The notes beneath the pieces were generated by a model. It was not told where the DNA came from. It did not search any database and was given only the letters and a program-made list of their open reading frames with translations. A stretch of DNA of 64,000 nucleotides. It comes from Siphonodentalium dalli. Lineage: Eukaryota > Mollusca > Scaphopoda > Gadilida > Siphonodentaliidae. The translations under genes were made by a program, and so were the position numbers. The stretch lies in the NCBI GenBank assembly GCA_032622095.1, contig CP136063.1, forward strand, positions 206,139,934 through 206,203,933. The letters run 5' to 3'. Shown piece by piece: positions 46,119 to 59,018 of this stretch (positions within the stretch are counted from its first letter, which is position 1; every line of letters starts with the position of its first letter).

Positions 46119-48424
46119 TATAGTTTTTTGCTTTTCTTTAAGTTCCAATTGCAACGTATAAGTCGGATCTATAAACTTGGCGATTCACTTCGTAGTCAGT
46201 CGGGGGTGGTAAAAGATGCAGCCGCAACAATAATGACGTAAAATTGATGGTGTCACACACCCCCTCTTTTTTGGTAAGAGGGAATGAGGCCATTTTAAGG
46301 TGGTACACATATCCATATACCCTCTGCATTTTTGGAACATTTATCACCCATGCACATACCCCGGGGGAATACGCAATGACCTATAATAGGATGATAGGCT
46401 TTGATATATAGTAATAGTTTCCGGTATATAAACCGCACACATAGAAGTTCCATGTGCTATTATCAGATATTGACTTTCTATGAACGATGCCAACAACATG
46501 GTAATTATAATGAAAATGGGTTTATAACTCGAGTCATAAACTCATTTTCATTATAATTTCCATGATGTTGGCATCGTTCATAGAGCACACGATGGGTGTA
46601 TTTTGCACTAATCCATTGCTCAAATTCATTCATTTGTTGCATATATTGAGTATAAAAGGAGATGGTCCCATAAATGGCTGCATTTATTGTACAGCCCCCC
46701 CCCCCTTTAATCGTACGAATAATATCGCATTAAATCTCCTGTTTCATCCACCGGGTAAGTTGAAAATCTACCATAAAACCACCATGGGTACGTGTTCTAT
46801 ACAGCAAATATTCAGATCGTACCCACTCATTTTGTTTTGTACATAAAGTTTATTTCCGAATAAGTGTCCTAAATAACAGAGCACCGGGTCCGGTCGACAT
46901 GAAAACATATTTAGACCAGACCTAAAACAAGTCAAATTTCAACACACGTGATCAAGTGCAAAAATGAAAGAAGAGAAACAAAATGAAACAAAATAACATT
47001 TCATTGCTCAGCAGATAATGGGGCGGCTTCTGATGGTGATCAGGCAATCAAACACTATAAGTATGTATTTGAGAGACACTTATTTTGATGGCAAAATATC
47101 GCCTTTCAAAAAATTATAACACGTTTTGAAAATTTGTCACGCGAGCAAAAATTCCGACGTTCGCCTCTGATAAAGAGCGTGTATGCTTTATTTTCACAAC
47201 AGCGGGAGATAATAAAAAACATGCTTAATTATGAACTTTCGTAATTGTTCTCCACGCACATAAAGCTAATGGATGCTTTTGTGGAATTCCGCGAAGAATG
47301 ATGTGATTGCAAATAATATTTTTTTCTTTTGAAAATTGTCCGAGGATTTAAATAAAAAACAAATTGTTGTCAAATCGGAACGGGCAACTTTAACGCTAAA
47401 ACAGATAACATTGGATGTTACAACACGCTTCGAGTCCTGCATCTACAGCGGTCCAGGGGAGATATATGATGTGCTCCTGTATAAGTTTAATCCGCCAATC
47501 GTTCCAACAAATCAGATGAGAGCATATGGATCTAACGCACAGAGTACCCGTGTTTCAATAGTGCACCTATATCATCAAGCTCATACATTATACACACCAT
47601 TAGCACTACACTAAGCCATTGCCAGATTTTAAAGAGATTCCAGATTTCAACAGATGACTATCAGCATGCTCATGATTTTTAATGTTTTATATTATCGTGG
47701 ATATAAATGCCACAAAGCCAGACAAAATATGCCCTGCATAGCGTGAGTTTCATTAACTGCTTTGAGTGAATGTCGTTTTAAAAACATTGGCATTAAGATA
47801 TTCCTGATAATGGAAGAGTTGAATATTTTCCCATTCCTTGTCAAGTCCAGTCTTTCAATTGGGAAGTTTACAACAACATGTAGTGTTGTTGGTTGAAATG
47901 TGTTGCAACAGTTAACAATCGTGGAAGTATTAGGTTAAAGGTCCACTTAATTTGCGAACCCCAGATCACATTATATAAATTATATGCCATATTATATACC
48001 ATTTGAAAGAGGAAGCTCCAAAACATTGTTTTCAACTTATTTCATGTAATAAACTGTGATCATGTTGTTTTTGTTGAGAAACCGACGTCTGTTCTCTGCT
48101 GAGGTTTATATACAAAGTCTTATTATTTTCAATGGAAGGGGAATAACTCTACATATTTAGATATAGAGCTATTCCCCTTCCATTGAAAATGAACTATAGT
48201 TCGAATTATGTTGCATTCTGGGAGCCATAACGGGGGAAATGATTTTATGATTTCAGGTATGTTCTATTACTCTATGGGCACCTTCTGAGACACAGATGGT
48301 GATGAATTATAGTATGATATTCATATTTTATGGCATAGATTGTTATTAAAACCGTATATCAAGGAACTATCAAAAATAATCGGTCACTCGAAAATATGTG
48401 TCGGCACTTAATTCACTATAAAAC
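46119..48424. other. intergenic or intronic DNA with two palindromes
   Basis: Palindrome 46478-46583: CTATGAACGATGCCAACA with its inverse, stem about 45 bp around ACTCGAGT. Palindrome 48124-48190: ATTTTCAATGGAAGGGGAAT with its inverse. An open frame at 47336-47614 has no recognisable domain. Nothing else supported. Confidence 0.55.
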
Positions 48425-50545
48425 CCTTTGTTATCCTTCATCACATTTCATCCCATTTTCCTCTCTTCTGATTGGCTGAGAGTGCGTCACATGGCGGGCC
48501 GTAAATCACCGTGTCTCACGAAAACAAGGGTGATAACTGTTTTGTTATCTGACAATGGAGTACACACGAACCTCCTTAATATCAGGCATAAATGCGCGCA
48601 TATATTATTTAATCCAGTTCGAAAAGTTAATTCTATGTTGGAATCATCGCTATTTAGAAAATAAAACATTCATAATCTGGATTAATTAACAGACCCTTCA
48701 TTTGCGCAGATATTCTCCGGTCAGTTTGCTGGTTGCATTGTGGAAATCGGTTCACGGAAAGAGGAGTAAATAATTTCGAAGTTGAGTAGCCATGCAGCGA
48801 AATGTTCGGTTTCGTTTCAAATGAGCGTGAAGACGCCGACAGACGTGTTAATTTCCAGAATGCTAAAATGTGGAACTAACACGTTGTAGTAGTGCAAAAA
48901 GAAATTGACATCTGTCACAGATCGTTACGCAACTTACGGGTATTCTCTGAAGTCTGATGAATGTATTGAAGAAATGAAATAATCAATTGATAAACAGCAA
49001 AGAGTGGTCATTTGATCTATAGTACATATACGTAGTTGTAACGTATGTAAATCGTATGTGGAATTGTCTGCAGCATACCAACTACTACATAATACGGTTT
49101 ATCTATTTGTCCCACGGTCTTTAGTATTGATATAAAAAGGTCCAATATGAATATTACACCTTATAACAGATATGTGTCTATGATAACACCATTATACATA
49201 GCGTGCTTTAATTGCAAATAAAAAAACACACAATTATGCAAATTAGCAAACACCACAGTTCGCGGTTGTTATGAAACAGTGGGGTTTATAAAAACAGTGT
49301 TTTTCGAAATTATCAGAGAGCTGTCAGAGAATCTCTGCGCGGTGAGTTCTTCGTAGTTCTATGTTTACTGGTAACATTTGAGCGGTCAATAACTGAGACA
49401 ATGTTACCCTCGAGGGTAATATGGTGATTTATCGCCCGCCATGTGACGCACTCTCAGCCAATCAGAAGAGAGGGAAATGGGATGAAGGATAACAAGGGGA
49501 TTTGTCGCCGCTCTCGACCTGGAATGTCACCCTCGGGCCTTATTATTACCCTCGAGGGTAACATTGTCTCAGTTATTGACCGCTCAGCTATTACCAGTAA
49601 ACATAGAACTACGAAGAACGCAACGTGCAGAGACACTCTCACAGCTCTCTAACAATTTTCGAAAACACTGTTTTTATAAACCCCACTGTATCATAACAAC
49701 CGCGAACTGTGGTGTTTGCTAATTTGCATAATTGTGTGTTTTTTAGTTGCAATTAAAGCGCGCTATGTATAAATAGTGTTATCGCGGACACAAATCCGTT
49801 ATAATGTGTAATGTTCCTATTGGACCTTTTTATATCAATAATAAAGACCGTGGGACAAATAGATAAACCTTATTATGCAGTTGGTGTGTGCTGCAGGCAA
49901 TCGCACATACGATATGCATACGTTACAAATACGTTTATGTACTAGTTCAAATCGCCACTCTTTACTGTTTATCAATTGATTATTTCTTTTCTTCAATACA
50001 TTCCTCAGACTTCAGAGAATACCCGTGTGTTGCGTAACAATCTGTGACATATGTCAATTTCTTTTTGCACTACTACAACGTGTTAGTTTCACATTTTAGC
50101 AATCTGGAAAAGAACACGTCTGTCGGCGTCTTCACGGCCATTTGAAACGAAACCAAACATTTCGCTGCATGGCTACTCAACTTCGAAATTGCTTTACTCC
50201 TCTTTCCGTGAACCGATTTCCACCATGCAACCAGCAAACTGACCGGAGAATAGCTGCGCAAATGACGGGTCTGTTAATTGATCCAGATTATGAATGTTTT
50301 ATTTTCTAAATAGCGAAAAATTTACTTTTCGAACTGGATTAAAGAATATATGCGCGCATTTATGCCTGCTATTAAGGAGGTTCGTGTGTACTCCTTTGTC
50401 AGATAAAAAAACAGTTATCACCCTTGTTTTCGTGAGACACGGGGATTTGTCGCCGCTTTCGACCTGGAATGTCACCCTCGGGCCCCCATGTCTCGAGCGG
50501 GCGACAAATCCCCGTGTCTCACTCAATCGCGGGCGATAACTGCAT
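48425..50545. mobile_element. foldback element, about 2.1 kb, arms about 0.9 kb
   Basis: The left arm, about 48515-49385, is the inverse of about 49575-50440. Examples are AACCTCCTTAATATCAGGCA against TGCCTGCTATTAAGGAGGTT, AACACGTTGTAGTAGTGCAA against TTGCACTACTACAACGTGTT, and CATGCAGCGAAATGTTCGG against its inverse. The centre repeats the left terminus inverted (AGAGTGCGTCACATGGCGGG at 48479 against CCCGCCATGTGACGCACTCT at 49435). CCTCGAGGGTAA flanks the loop. Several open frames are mirror pairs of the two arms. Confidence 0.85.
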
Positions 50546-51290
50546 AGTATTTGATCATCAGAAAGCATAATTAGGAACAGTAAACACGTAAATGAAAAAC
50601 AAAAACTCAATGCGGAAGTGAAACGTCTGCTAAATCCACCAATGTTGCGCGCGCATCACAATTTCGCCGATTCATTTCGCAATAGTTAATTCGTGACGTC
50701 ACAGTCCCGATAAAAAAGTCATATTGTACACTTGGGAGTCCAATATGACATTCGGGAGTCCAATATGACTTCTTTCCCGGATTATCACGTTGCGGCTTTT
50801 GCCCAATCAGAAATAGTGTTAGTTAAGGGATGGATAATAAAACAATTTATTAATTAGCTACAGGTTATCGGCCGCAATAGGTAGAACGCTGCCCGCGTCA
50901 TAAGCAACAAAAAGGCGGCCAATAAGTAGAAAACGCGGCCAGTAAGTCAAGGTGACGTAACTGACGGTCATACGCAATTAGCTCGATCGGCAAAGAATAT
51001 TGGGTCGACGGAAGATAGATTGCAGTTGATTTCGAATGAATTACGGACAGTCACTGTTTTGGGGAATAAATATACATATATGTGGATGAAGTACATGTAT
51101 CTGTATCAATATCATTCCCATGCAGTGGAAACTGAAAGTACTGTGAAATCGCTGCAAGTTCTTCACAAAGTTCACAAGAATAAAAATTGCTGGAATAATA
51201 GTTAATTTAATAAAACACACAGTGGTATATCTATGTTAATATATTCATCATGTGAAACAATTATTACATTGTTGGTAATTAATAAAATAC
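50546..51290. other. unassigned stretch
   Basis: Contains a short repeat of GGGAGTCCAATATGAC at about 50734 and 50755. Nothing else recognised. Confidence 0.45.
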
Positions 51291-51427
51291 TTATTAATTG
51301 GTTGTTTCCACATTGACCGAGTTATGAGGCCTTTGTCTGTCGTATTAGCCTTCGGCCTGCGGCCTCAGGCCAATACGACAGTCCTCGGCCTCATAACTCG
51401 GACAATATGGAAACAACCAATTAATAA
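51291..51427. repeat. palindromic MITE
   Basis: TTATTAATTGGTTGTTTCCA and its inverse form the ends. GAGTTATGAGGCC and GTCGTATT continue the stem around a GC-rich CTTCGGCCTGCGGCCTCAGG loop. Stem about 60 bp. Confidence 0.75.
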
Positions 51428-51959
51428 CATATAATTTGATCGGGGTTCATGAATATATAGCCATTGGTGTTTAATGTGAGTAACAGGTGCCACGCGATGT
51501 AAGATTGTATTTCAAAATGAGTATCCCGATTTAATTGTAGGTTGGTGATTATATTGAATAAACCGAGAGATTCAGAAATTAAAAACAGATAAATAAAACA
51601 GTTTTTATTTTGAAGAGCGTTTTTGTTTAACTATTTAGATAGTGCAAATGGAAATTCAGAGTTAGACATACGGTCTAGTACAATGGTTCATTCTGTTATT
51701 CGATGCTACCTCCTCTCCAAAGGAAGATTCCTCTATATCCACACAACCACACGCGTATTGGCTCCACATTACATTGTCGAATTTTGGACTGCCGTTGACT
51801 TTATCGCATACATAATAAGTCTGGGCATTATTTTGTCGTTTGAGGTTCCCGGATGACCCCGCACGTATTGGCTCCACATTCATGATTATGTTGTAGAAGT
51901 ACACGCACTGTGTAAAGATCCAATCATATTATGATTATGTTTTACCCCGGTTAGAGGCA

Positions 51960-52300
51960 CAGTAATGCTCTATAATCGACTCCTTAACCACAGTAGAATT
52001 ATGGGTAACTTTTCAGGATTTAGTCGGAAATATGGCTTGTTGCCATTCATCGGAAAGCTCTCAGTGAGAGCTTTCCGGTGAATGGCAACAAGCCATATTT
52101 CCGACAAAATCCTGAAAAGTTACCAATAATTCTGCTGTGGTTTCAGGATTTAGTCGGAAATATGGCTTGTTGCCATTCATCGAAAAGCTCTCACTGAGAG
52201 CTTTCCGATGAATGCCAACAAGCCATATTTCCGACTAAATCCTGAAAAGTTACCCATAATTCTGCTGTGGTTAAGGAGTCTATTATTTAGAGCATTACTG
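51960..52300. mobile_element. double-hairpin MITE, copy 2 (complete)
   Basis: Terminal repeats CAGTAATGCTCTATAATCGA, CTCCTTAACCACAG and their inverse (ending GAGCATTACTG). Two tandem palindromes of about 130 bp, each with the GGCTTGTTGCCATTCATCGG stem, sit between them. The same family occurs at 26850-27142. Confidence 0.85.
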
Positions 52301-53649
52301 TATTGGACTGGTTCCCTGCGGTATCCCACCACTCTTTATTAAGAGTGACATGTTCTCATTATCTTGATGAGACGTGATAAGTTGCTTGTATTATCGGCCG
52401 ATAAACGTCAACTTAGGGATATTAATCATCATATAATCTATATATTTTCTGTCGTCCTGAATTGCTTGATGTCGACATACATCACGATATATGTCAATGT
52501 GGTATTCGCATATATCAGCGTTAGTGTGGGGTATTTACTTCTCATATTTTGATAAGGATCTCCATATTTCTTGTGATATTATAAGTAAATACGGGGGACG
52601 TAACTATAATCATTGTTCATGTTTAGTATCGACACATTTCCTTGTAATTCCCCTCATGTAGCAATGAGTGACTTCGAGATCGGATGCAGCTAGTTGCAGA
52701 CGGAGATGGGACCTCGAAGTTACCGACGACCAGGATATGTGACGTCACGTTTCCACCAAATCCTGGTTGCGAGTTCCCGTGCTACCGATCAAATCCAAAA
52801 TGGCGTACTGAATAAATGAAAAAGGCGGACAATGATTGAATGAATGAAAAGGTGAACGTGTAGTTGATACATGTATATTTTTATCTTTGGATTCGATGGT
52901 TGTTTTACTAAAACACTTATCTATCTAATTTTATGAAACTATTTTTAGAAAGGAGGAGTTTATAGTTAATTAGATGTTTTTGTTTATATGCATATAGGCC
53001 ATCGATCTATACGTCGCTGCCTAGGCCTCTATAAAATAATGTTTATTGATGCTCTTAAAGTATAAAATACACAGCATCGGGTCTGATCAACAGATAACCC
53101 TACATAGTTTATGAGGTCAGACCCTCAAATTCGATTATTAAATTGCAGGGAATTCATGTTGTTTGTATTGGATACTGAAAGTGGCATTCTTTGCGGCTGC
53201 AACCGCAGTCATCGTCGTTCGAGAATCCTCGGATATGGACATGCGCAGACTTATTTCCGATATCGGCTGGGACCGAAGCTGCAGCCGATCTCGAAGTCCC
53301 TCATTAGTTGTTATGCTCAACAATGTCGTGTTCTTATAATAGACACCTTTCGCGTGCACAATGAATTACCACTGATACGAAATACGAATTACGAATTGGG
53401 TATACTACATACATACATACATACATACTACGAAGTGTGTTGTTTCTATCAGTTGTCGTTTTTGACATATCCGTAGTTAAGAAAAGATAAAGATAAATTT
53501 TACTGACAGATACGCCCACTCGAGGCCGATGTCAAAACAGTTATATAAATAAAATGTGATTATAAGTATAGTAACATAAATATATGAATGTTCAATGTTT
53601 GGTGATTCACATCGTCTATGTAGAAAGAGTTGGACCATGTTGCAGATGA
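52301..53649. other. unassigned stretch with a weak inverted repeat and (CATA)n
   Basis: ATGAGTGACTTCGAGATCGG then GCAGCT (52665-52692) is the near inverse of AGCTGCAGCCGATCTCGAAG (53277-53296). A (CATA)n tract lies at 53403-53427. Open frames carry no domain. Confidence 0.5.
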
Positions 53650-53900
53650 TATTACCTGTTTTTAGGTTTATCATTTCTCAAGATGATTAAGAATTTCTGT
53701 TGGTCAGCCATGATGATTATTATTAAAGGTCTGAATATTGTCGCTTATTTCGGCAAATAAACGTTTTCTTAGATTTTTATAAATGGACCATAAATGAAGT
53801 GTTCTTCGGTTTCTACCTCCATTCCACACTTTTTGCAAATTCTCTCATCATCGGGAACTTTAGGTCGTTGGTGTCTGCCTTTCTCAATTTCTATTTAAAT
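53650..53900 (-). mobile_element. LINE C-terminal fragment
   Basis: On the minus strand: EIEKGRHQRPKVPDDERIC, KKCGMEVETEEHF and then YKNLRKRLFAEISD. This is the C-x2-C...EEHF knuckle typical of LINE ORF2 C-termini and is comparable to CTLCNLNAIGDEIHY at 8700. A frameshift follows HFIY. It has no long Met-started frame. Confidence 0.7.
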
Positions 53901-55079
53901 TATTAACGAGGTTCAAATATATAGGTACTACTTTCTTATATGTTGTTTGTATCTGTTCATACTCCGCAGTACTACATTATGAGACTATGAGTATCCAATA
54001 TCCATCCATATGGATATTTTAGTAAAAGTAATCAAAATGTAATCATGATTACAGGTACATTTGAAAGTAATTGATTACGATTACGATTAATTGTAATAAA
54101 AAAATGTCATGATTACTGATTACAGCCGATTACTCCAAATTTTGTAATCGATTACTTTGATTACGATTACTGATTATACGATTACCTCAACCCTATTACG
54201 TAGTTCCGTTTACGGTTTCATGTTTTCAACAAAACTCACAAATACATCATACTGTTCACACAGCAATAAGTTCGAGATCCTTTCTCTGGTTCTCAATGTG
54301 TAAGTTAACTCTGATATGTGTCCTTGGAATTATAATCGCCACGTGGACTTAATGTATATCTTATAGTGGCAATCAAATTACCCGTCGCCGTGAAACACGC
54401 ATGCAACCATCGAGCCTACCATTGACTTTATCACCTGATAACAACATAATTATGTATAAAATAATCACGACATATAGAACAATATCGCATTATTGCAAGT
54501 TTGAACGTCATGATTTTCTCACAAACATACTCGTTGTCGTCAATTCTGCAAAAAGTTTTTGGAAAGTCGGAAAAATTTCTATTATAACCCTTGGAACAAA
54601 CGTCGCACTACCGACGAACCTAATTCAATTATAATTAGACTCGAGTTTAATTCATAAATCGTCTGTTGAAACAAACGTCGCATTTAATTCAAGACGAATC
54701 TAAATGATTTCTTAAAATGGCATAAAGCGTTCATAAGGGTTTTCGTCAAAACGGCTAAAATAGGAAGTTTTATATCAATTCTAAAACGTAAAATTTAGTG
54801 AGAAAATGTGGCTTTTGACTTCCAAGCGACGAAATTAATGTTACTATTCTGAGGAGTGGAAATTATTGGTTTTATATCGCTATTTCGTAGGTATTTGATA
54901 CATATTTTAGGTCGGACATGATTCTTTAGGTGGTATTTTGCTTTGAACTTGTCAGGTCCAGTTTATTTTTATACGAAAACGTTGTACCGTTTTAACAATT
55001 TAATAGCAAGTTGAGGTCAACGCGCTATATCACTATATATTTCGTCAGTATGCCTATCTAAAACCACGTGGTAAAATAA
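53901..55079. other. unassigned stretch with an ATTAC-rich tract
   Basis: A TAATC/GATTAC-rich tract at 54025-54190 (many copies of GATTAC) is a low-complexity repeat. Nothing else recognised. Confidence 0.5.
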
Positions 55080-55640
55080 CCATGGCGGGCAGGGACGTAC
55101 GTATATAGGGTCTCGGTTGTGGGGGGGGGGCTAATAAATTTGCGTAATTCAATTTGCACCCCCTTGGCTGTTCCTTCACATGCCTGGATAATAGCCTATT
55201 CTGAATGGATTAGTAGATTTGTGATCATGCACTGGGCGGACCATGGTTCTGCCAGTAGAAGAAAAATCAAAGATCTGAACCTGAAAATTCGATCATAGTT
55301 TGGCACAGCGGGAGAAAACTTTGAACATGAAAACCGCAATTTCCAACCTCAAACCCCCACGAAGGTTGGAAAATTTCCAACTGATGACCATTTAAGTTCA
55401 TAATTTTGAACGGAAGCATAGGAAAATAATTAGCAGTTTTTTGGCTGGCCACGGGGGTCATGAGGGACCAGGACACAGACCATTTCAGTCAAAATGTTGG
55501 ACCAAAAGTAGGAAAATGTGCAAATGTTGGTCTAAAAACAACAAATTCCCCAATAATTCATTGCTGGAAAATCAAATTACAAGAACAATTTCAACCCATC
55601 GTTGATGTTAAATTTGCATACGTCCACGCACAACCTCTAT
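55080..55640. repeat. dispersed repeat shared with 38950-39650
   Basis: Ordered blocks GGTTGGAAAATTTCCAACTG, GCTGGCCACGGGGG, GGACCAGGACACA, AGGAAAATGTGCAAATGTTGG and TTTCAACCCATCGTTG match the interior of the 38511-40023 element. Open frames are non-specific. Confidence 0.65.
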
Positions 55641-55929
55641 TCTACACACTCTTTTATTTTGTTATGCGACTCAATCTATAACTATGTAACTTATAATTTT
55701 GTGTAATACCACCAATTGGTATTCCATGCATTGTATTCATGTTGTGGGTCAATAAAACTTCATTTAAAAAACAAAATAAAAACACGTAGATAAATGCCTC
55801 GTATATTGTGCGACCCATATCTTATCGCGCCATCTAAATTAAGTAGACATACGTTGGAGGTTCCAATGAAGCATTTAACGCATATATTGGTTAATATTGG
55901 TTAATATACCTGATGTGCTAGTGCCAAAG

Positions 55930-56400
55930 GATACATACCCCGCCGTGCACAAGGGCTACAAAAAGGCAGCCATATTAAAGGAAATGGCTCTTTCGAACTT
56001 CAAATGAAGTATACATAATTTTGTACCATGGATTAAAATATGTCCATCCAAACTCGCAATCGCAGGTGCACATGGTGCTGTGGTGGTAAATATATGTACC
56101 AAATTTCATAGGCATTGACCTGGAAAAGCAGAAAAGCTTGCACAAAATGACAAAATTACGCACGTTGCTAAACACTTCCAAATCGAAAAGGGGATACCAT
56201 TAGTAAAAAATATCGAATGGATCTCATAATTACTGGTGCGCTGGTTCCCGTGGTACTAAATATATGTGCCTAGCTTCGAAAAACATGACTGAAAATGAAG
56301 GAATACAAGCTCGGACGGACGTCCGGACGGACGGACGGACGGACGTACCGACAAGCTGATTGTAGTATACCCAATACCTTCGTTGCGGGGGAATAAAACA
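55930..56400. repeat. dispersed repeat with (GGAC)n and ACCCCGC ends
   Basis: Starts near CATACCCCGCCGTGCAC and ends TTCGTTGCGGGGGAATAAAA. It contains a run of GGACGGACGGACGGAC (56315-56345) of the same type as the pyrimidine run at 4320-4365 on the other strand. Confidence 0.5.
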
Positions 56401-57659
56401 CAATGTCGTTAAGCACGCACAATTGCAGATATTTTCATAATTCTATACGGGACTACCCGGATGTACATTGATAAACAAACCCCCATAACGAGATCCACGG
56501 TATGTAATCCATATATAAGACTGAAGCTGTGTGGAGCCACTGTATATAATCCATATATAAGACTGAACCTGTGTGTAGCCAGGCTGGATATAACATTTGT
56601 GAGAATAACTACTTTGAGCAAGATTATTGTCTATCCCATCCAATTACCCAATTGCAAGGGAGTGTTCCACATAATTTTAACCTGTATGTATGACGTCGAC
56701 TCCAGGGGATCATCTGTACTCACCACTGGGTGATATAGTATTTTATTGTTCATAATACTGTTCAAGTCTGGCATATGTTGCTCTATTTTTGGCAATCCCC
56801 TATACGACAGAATTCAGCTGTTTTAATCGGGGGGGGGGGGGGGGGGGGGGGTCAGGAAAACACAGGGCTGATTTATTTTTTTGCCGCACCCACCACCTCC
56901 GTTTGTACAAAAAGAACTATTACCCCCCCCCCCCCCAGGTTTTTGGGACCCACCCCCCCCCCCCCCCCCCCACAAACTCGCAGTTCAATTGACTTGACCA
57001 AGATTTTCCAGACGGGGCTGGTGTATTGTACTCCGTCCCCTCACTCAATATTTAGTTCATATCCAGTATCCACTCTGATCTTATATATACATAGATACAT
57101 TTAGAAATCATATAACAATTTTGAAATGGTTTCGTGGGTATAAGGTAATAAATCTGAATTGTCCGGAAACCCTTCGATCAATTAATATTGATTTTATTCG
57201 AATATTTTATTATAAAATGAGATGATTAAGTGGGACCGTGTATTGATCTATTTTTTTTTAGAACAGACCATTCAAGCGAGACCATATAGCGATATAGATC
57301 ATTATGGTGTTCCCATAGCTATGCTACGGATGTCAAATGTGCCAGATTGATTGTTTGTATTGTTTTATTGCATAGCAAAGCGAGAATGAGTTCAATTAAC
57401 GTTTATTTGTGACAAAATTAAACAATAAAATTGCTGGTCTCTGTAACAGTAACCAGACATCGTTCGTTAGCTAAACAACCACACGTTTTTAGAACAGAAA
57501 ATATTCGAAGTATAATCAATATTAATCTATAGAAGCATTTCCGGACTGGAGTCTTTGATAGATATATAATATTGTGTAACCCGATAACTATATATAACAC
57601 ATGTTTACAAAGATATAGACCACCTTTAAGTTCTATTAAATGTACTGTATGGCAGTGTG
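56401..57659. other. unassigned stretch with long G and C homopolymers
   Basis: G23 at 56829-56851, C14 at 56923-56936 and C19 at 56953-56971. An imperfect duplication TGTATATAATCCATATATAA-GACTGAA lies at 56505-56570. Open frames crossing the homopolymers are artefacts. Confidence 0.65.
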
Positions 57660-58500
57660 AATGTCAATTGACACATTTCGCATAATGAACTGCGAATAGA
57701 TTATAGTGGTCGCTTAATGAACTACTACTGATAATAATTACGAATAGCTTATATTGGTCGCATAATGAACTACTACTGATAATAATTACGAATAGCTTAT
57801 AGTGGTCGCATAATGAACTACTACTGATAATAATTACGAATAGCTTATAGTGGTCGCATAATGAACTACTACTGATAATAATTACGATAGCTTATAGTGG
57901 TCGCATAATGAACTACTACTGATAATAATTGCGAATAGCTTATAGTAGTCGCATAATGAACTACTACTGATAATAATTACGAATAGCTTATAGTAGTCGC
58001 GTAATGAACTACTACTGATAAGAATTAAGAATAGCTAATAATAGTCGCATAATGAACTACTACTGATAATAATTACGAGTAGCTTATAGTAGTCGCATAA
58101 TTAACTACTACTGATAATTATTACGAACAGCTTATAATAGTCTCATAATGCACTACCACTGATAATAATTACGAATAGCTTATAATGTAGTCGTAATTTT
58201 TTCGTACGGTTCAAAATAGTTCTCGCAGAATTGACGACCATGCGATCGTTTGTGAGAAAATAGTGCGACTCGCACTAATTTGATGTGGTTCTGTTTGCTG
58301 TGATTAGTTTGTACTAAATTGTGTCGTTATCACGCCATAGTCCGTGGTATTATCGATGATTGCACGCAAAGCTGGCTACTTAAAACCGCAAGCATATATG
58401 GCACAACGACAACTGATAGAAAGAACACAAATCTCAGTGACGTAGTACCCTATTCAAAATTATTATCAGTAGAAGTTCCTTGTGTGAAAGGTGTCTATTA
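57660..58500. mobile_element. foldback element with 48-bp tandem arrays, copy 2
   Basis: Array 57670-58190 has about 11 units with core GGTCGCATAATGAACTACTACTG. The core that follows (CGCAGAATTGACGACCA, GTTTGTGAGAAAATAG ... ACAACGACAACTGATAGAAA ... GACGTAGTACCCTA) matches the core of copy 1 at 2515-2755. The right arm is reduced to about one inverted unit (TTATTATCAGTAGAAGTTCC, 58460). Confidence 0.8.
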
Positions 58501-58549
58501 GCTTCCACAGTTTGTACAACATTTGAAGATAGCTTTGATCAATCTCTAC

Positions 58550-59013
58550 CACCCCTGGTCAAGTGGTCCTGCTAATGTGTTATGATGCGGTTGGGTCCTG
58601 CTGAATTGCTATGATTGTGTTAGGGCAAACTGATGCTGTTAACAAAAAGTGCCGTTATATTTTTGAATTTGTCTTTTTCTCGGTGTTCCGATAATCTGAA
58701 CATGTCCAGGAAAAGTCATTATGCGTAATAAACATTCAAAAACATTTTTATTTTTAATACTGGTTGTATTAGTTGTGAAAAATCGACTATAAATCAAGAT
58801 GGTTATTCACGTAGTTTTAGAAACACCAGCGCAGGCATTATTATATTTTTCGGAAATATATATGTTCTTAAATGTTTCATACACACATGCTCTGGTTTTT
58901 CTCAATTTGCTCGCATTATTCGTAACGGCATCCGTTTGCCCTACCCGCATCATAGCAATTCAGCAGGACCACCACCATCATAGCATATTAGCAGGACCAC
59001 TTGACCAGGGGTG
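58550..59013. mobile_element. CAC-ended MITE, copy 2, with a 5-bp target duplication
   Basis: TCTAC stands on both sides (58545-58549 and 59014-59018). The ends are CACCCCTGGTCAAGTGGTCC and its exact inverse, and the inverted repeats run about 100 bp (GTCCTGCTGAATTGCTATGA on both arms, GTAGGGCAAAC). The interior is homologous to 33128-33647. CAC ends with 5-bp duplications are the pattern of Transib/RAG-type transposons; no transposase is present, so the assignment is inference. Confidence 0.82.
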
Positions 59014-59018
59014 TCTAC

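Noticed and set aside
56775-57104. Gly- and Pro-rich open frames
   Set aside because: Made by G23 and C14/C19 homopolymers.
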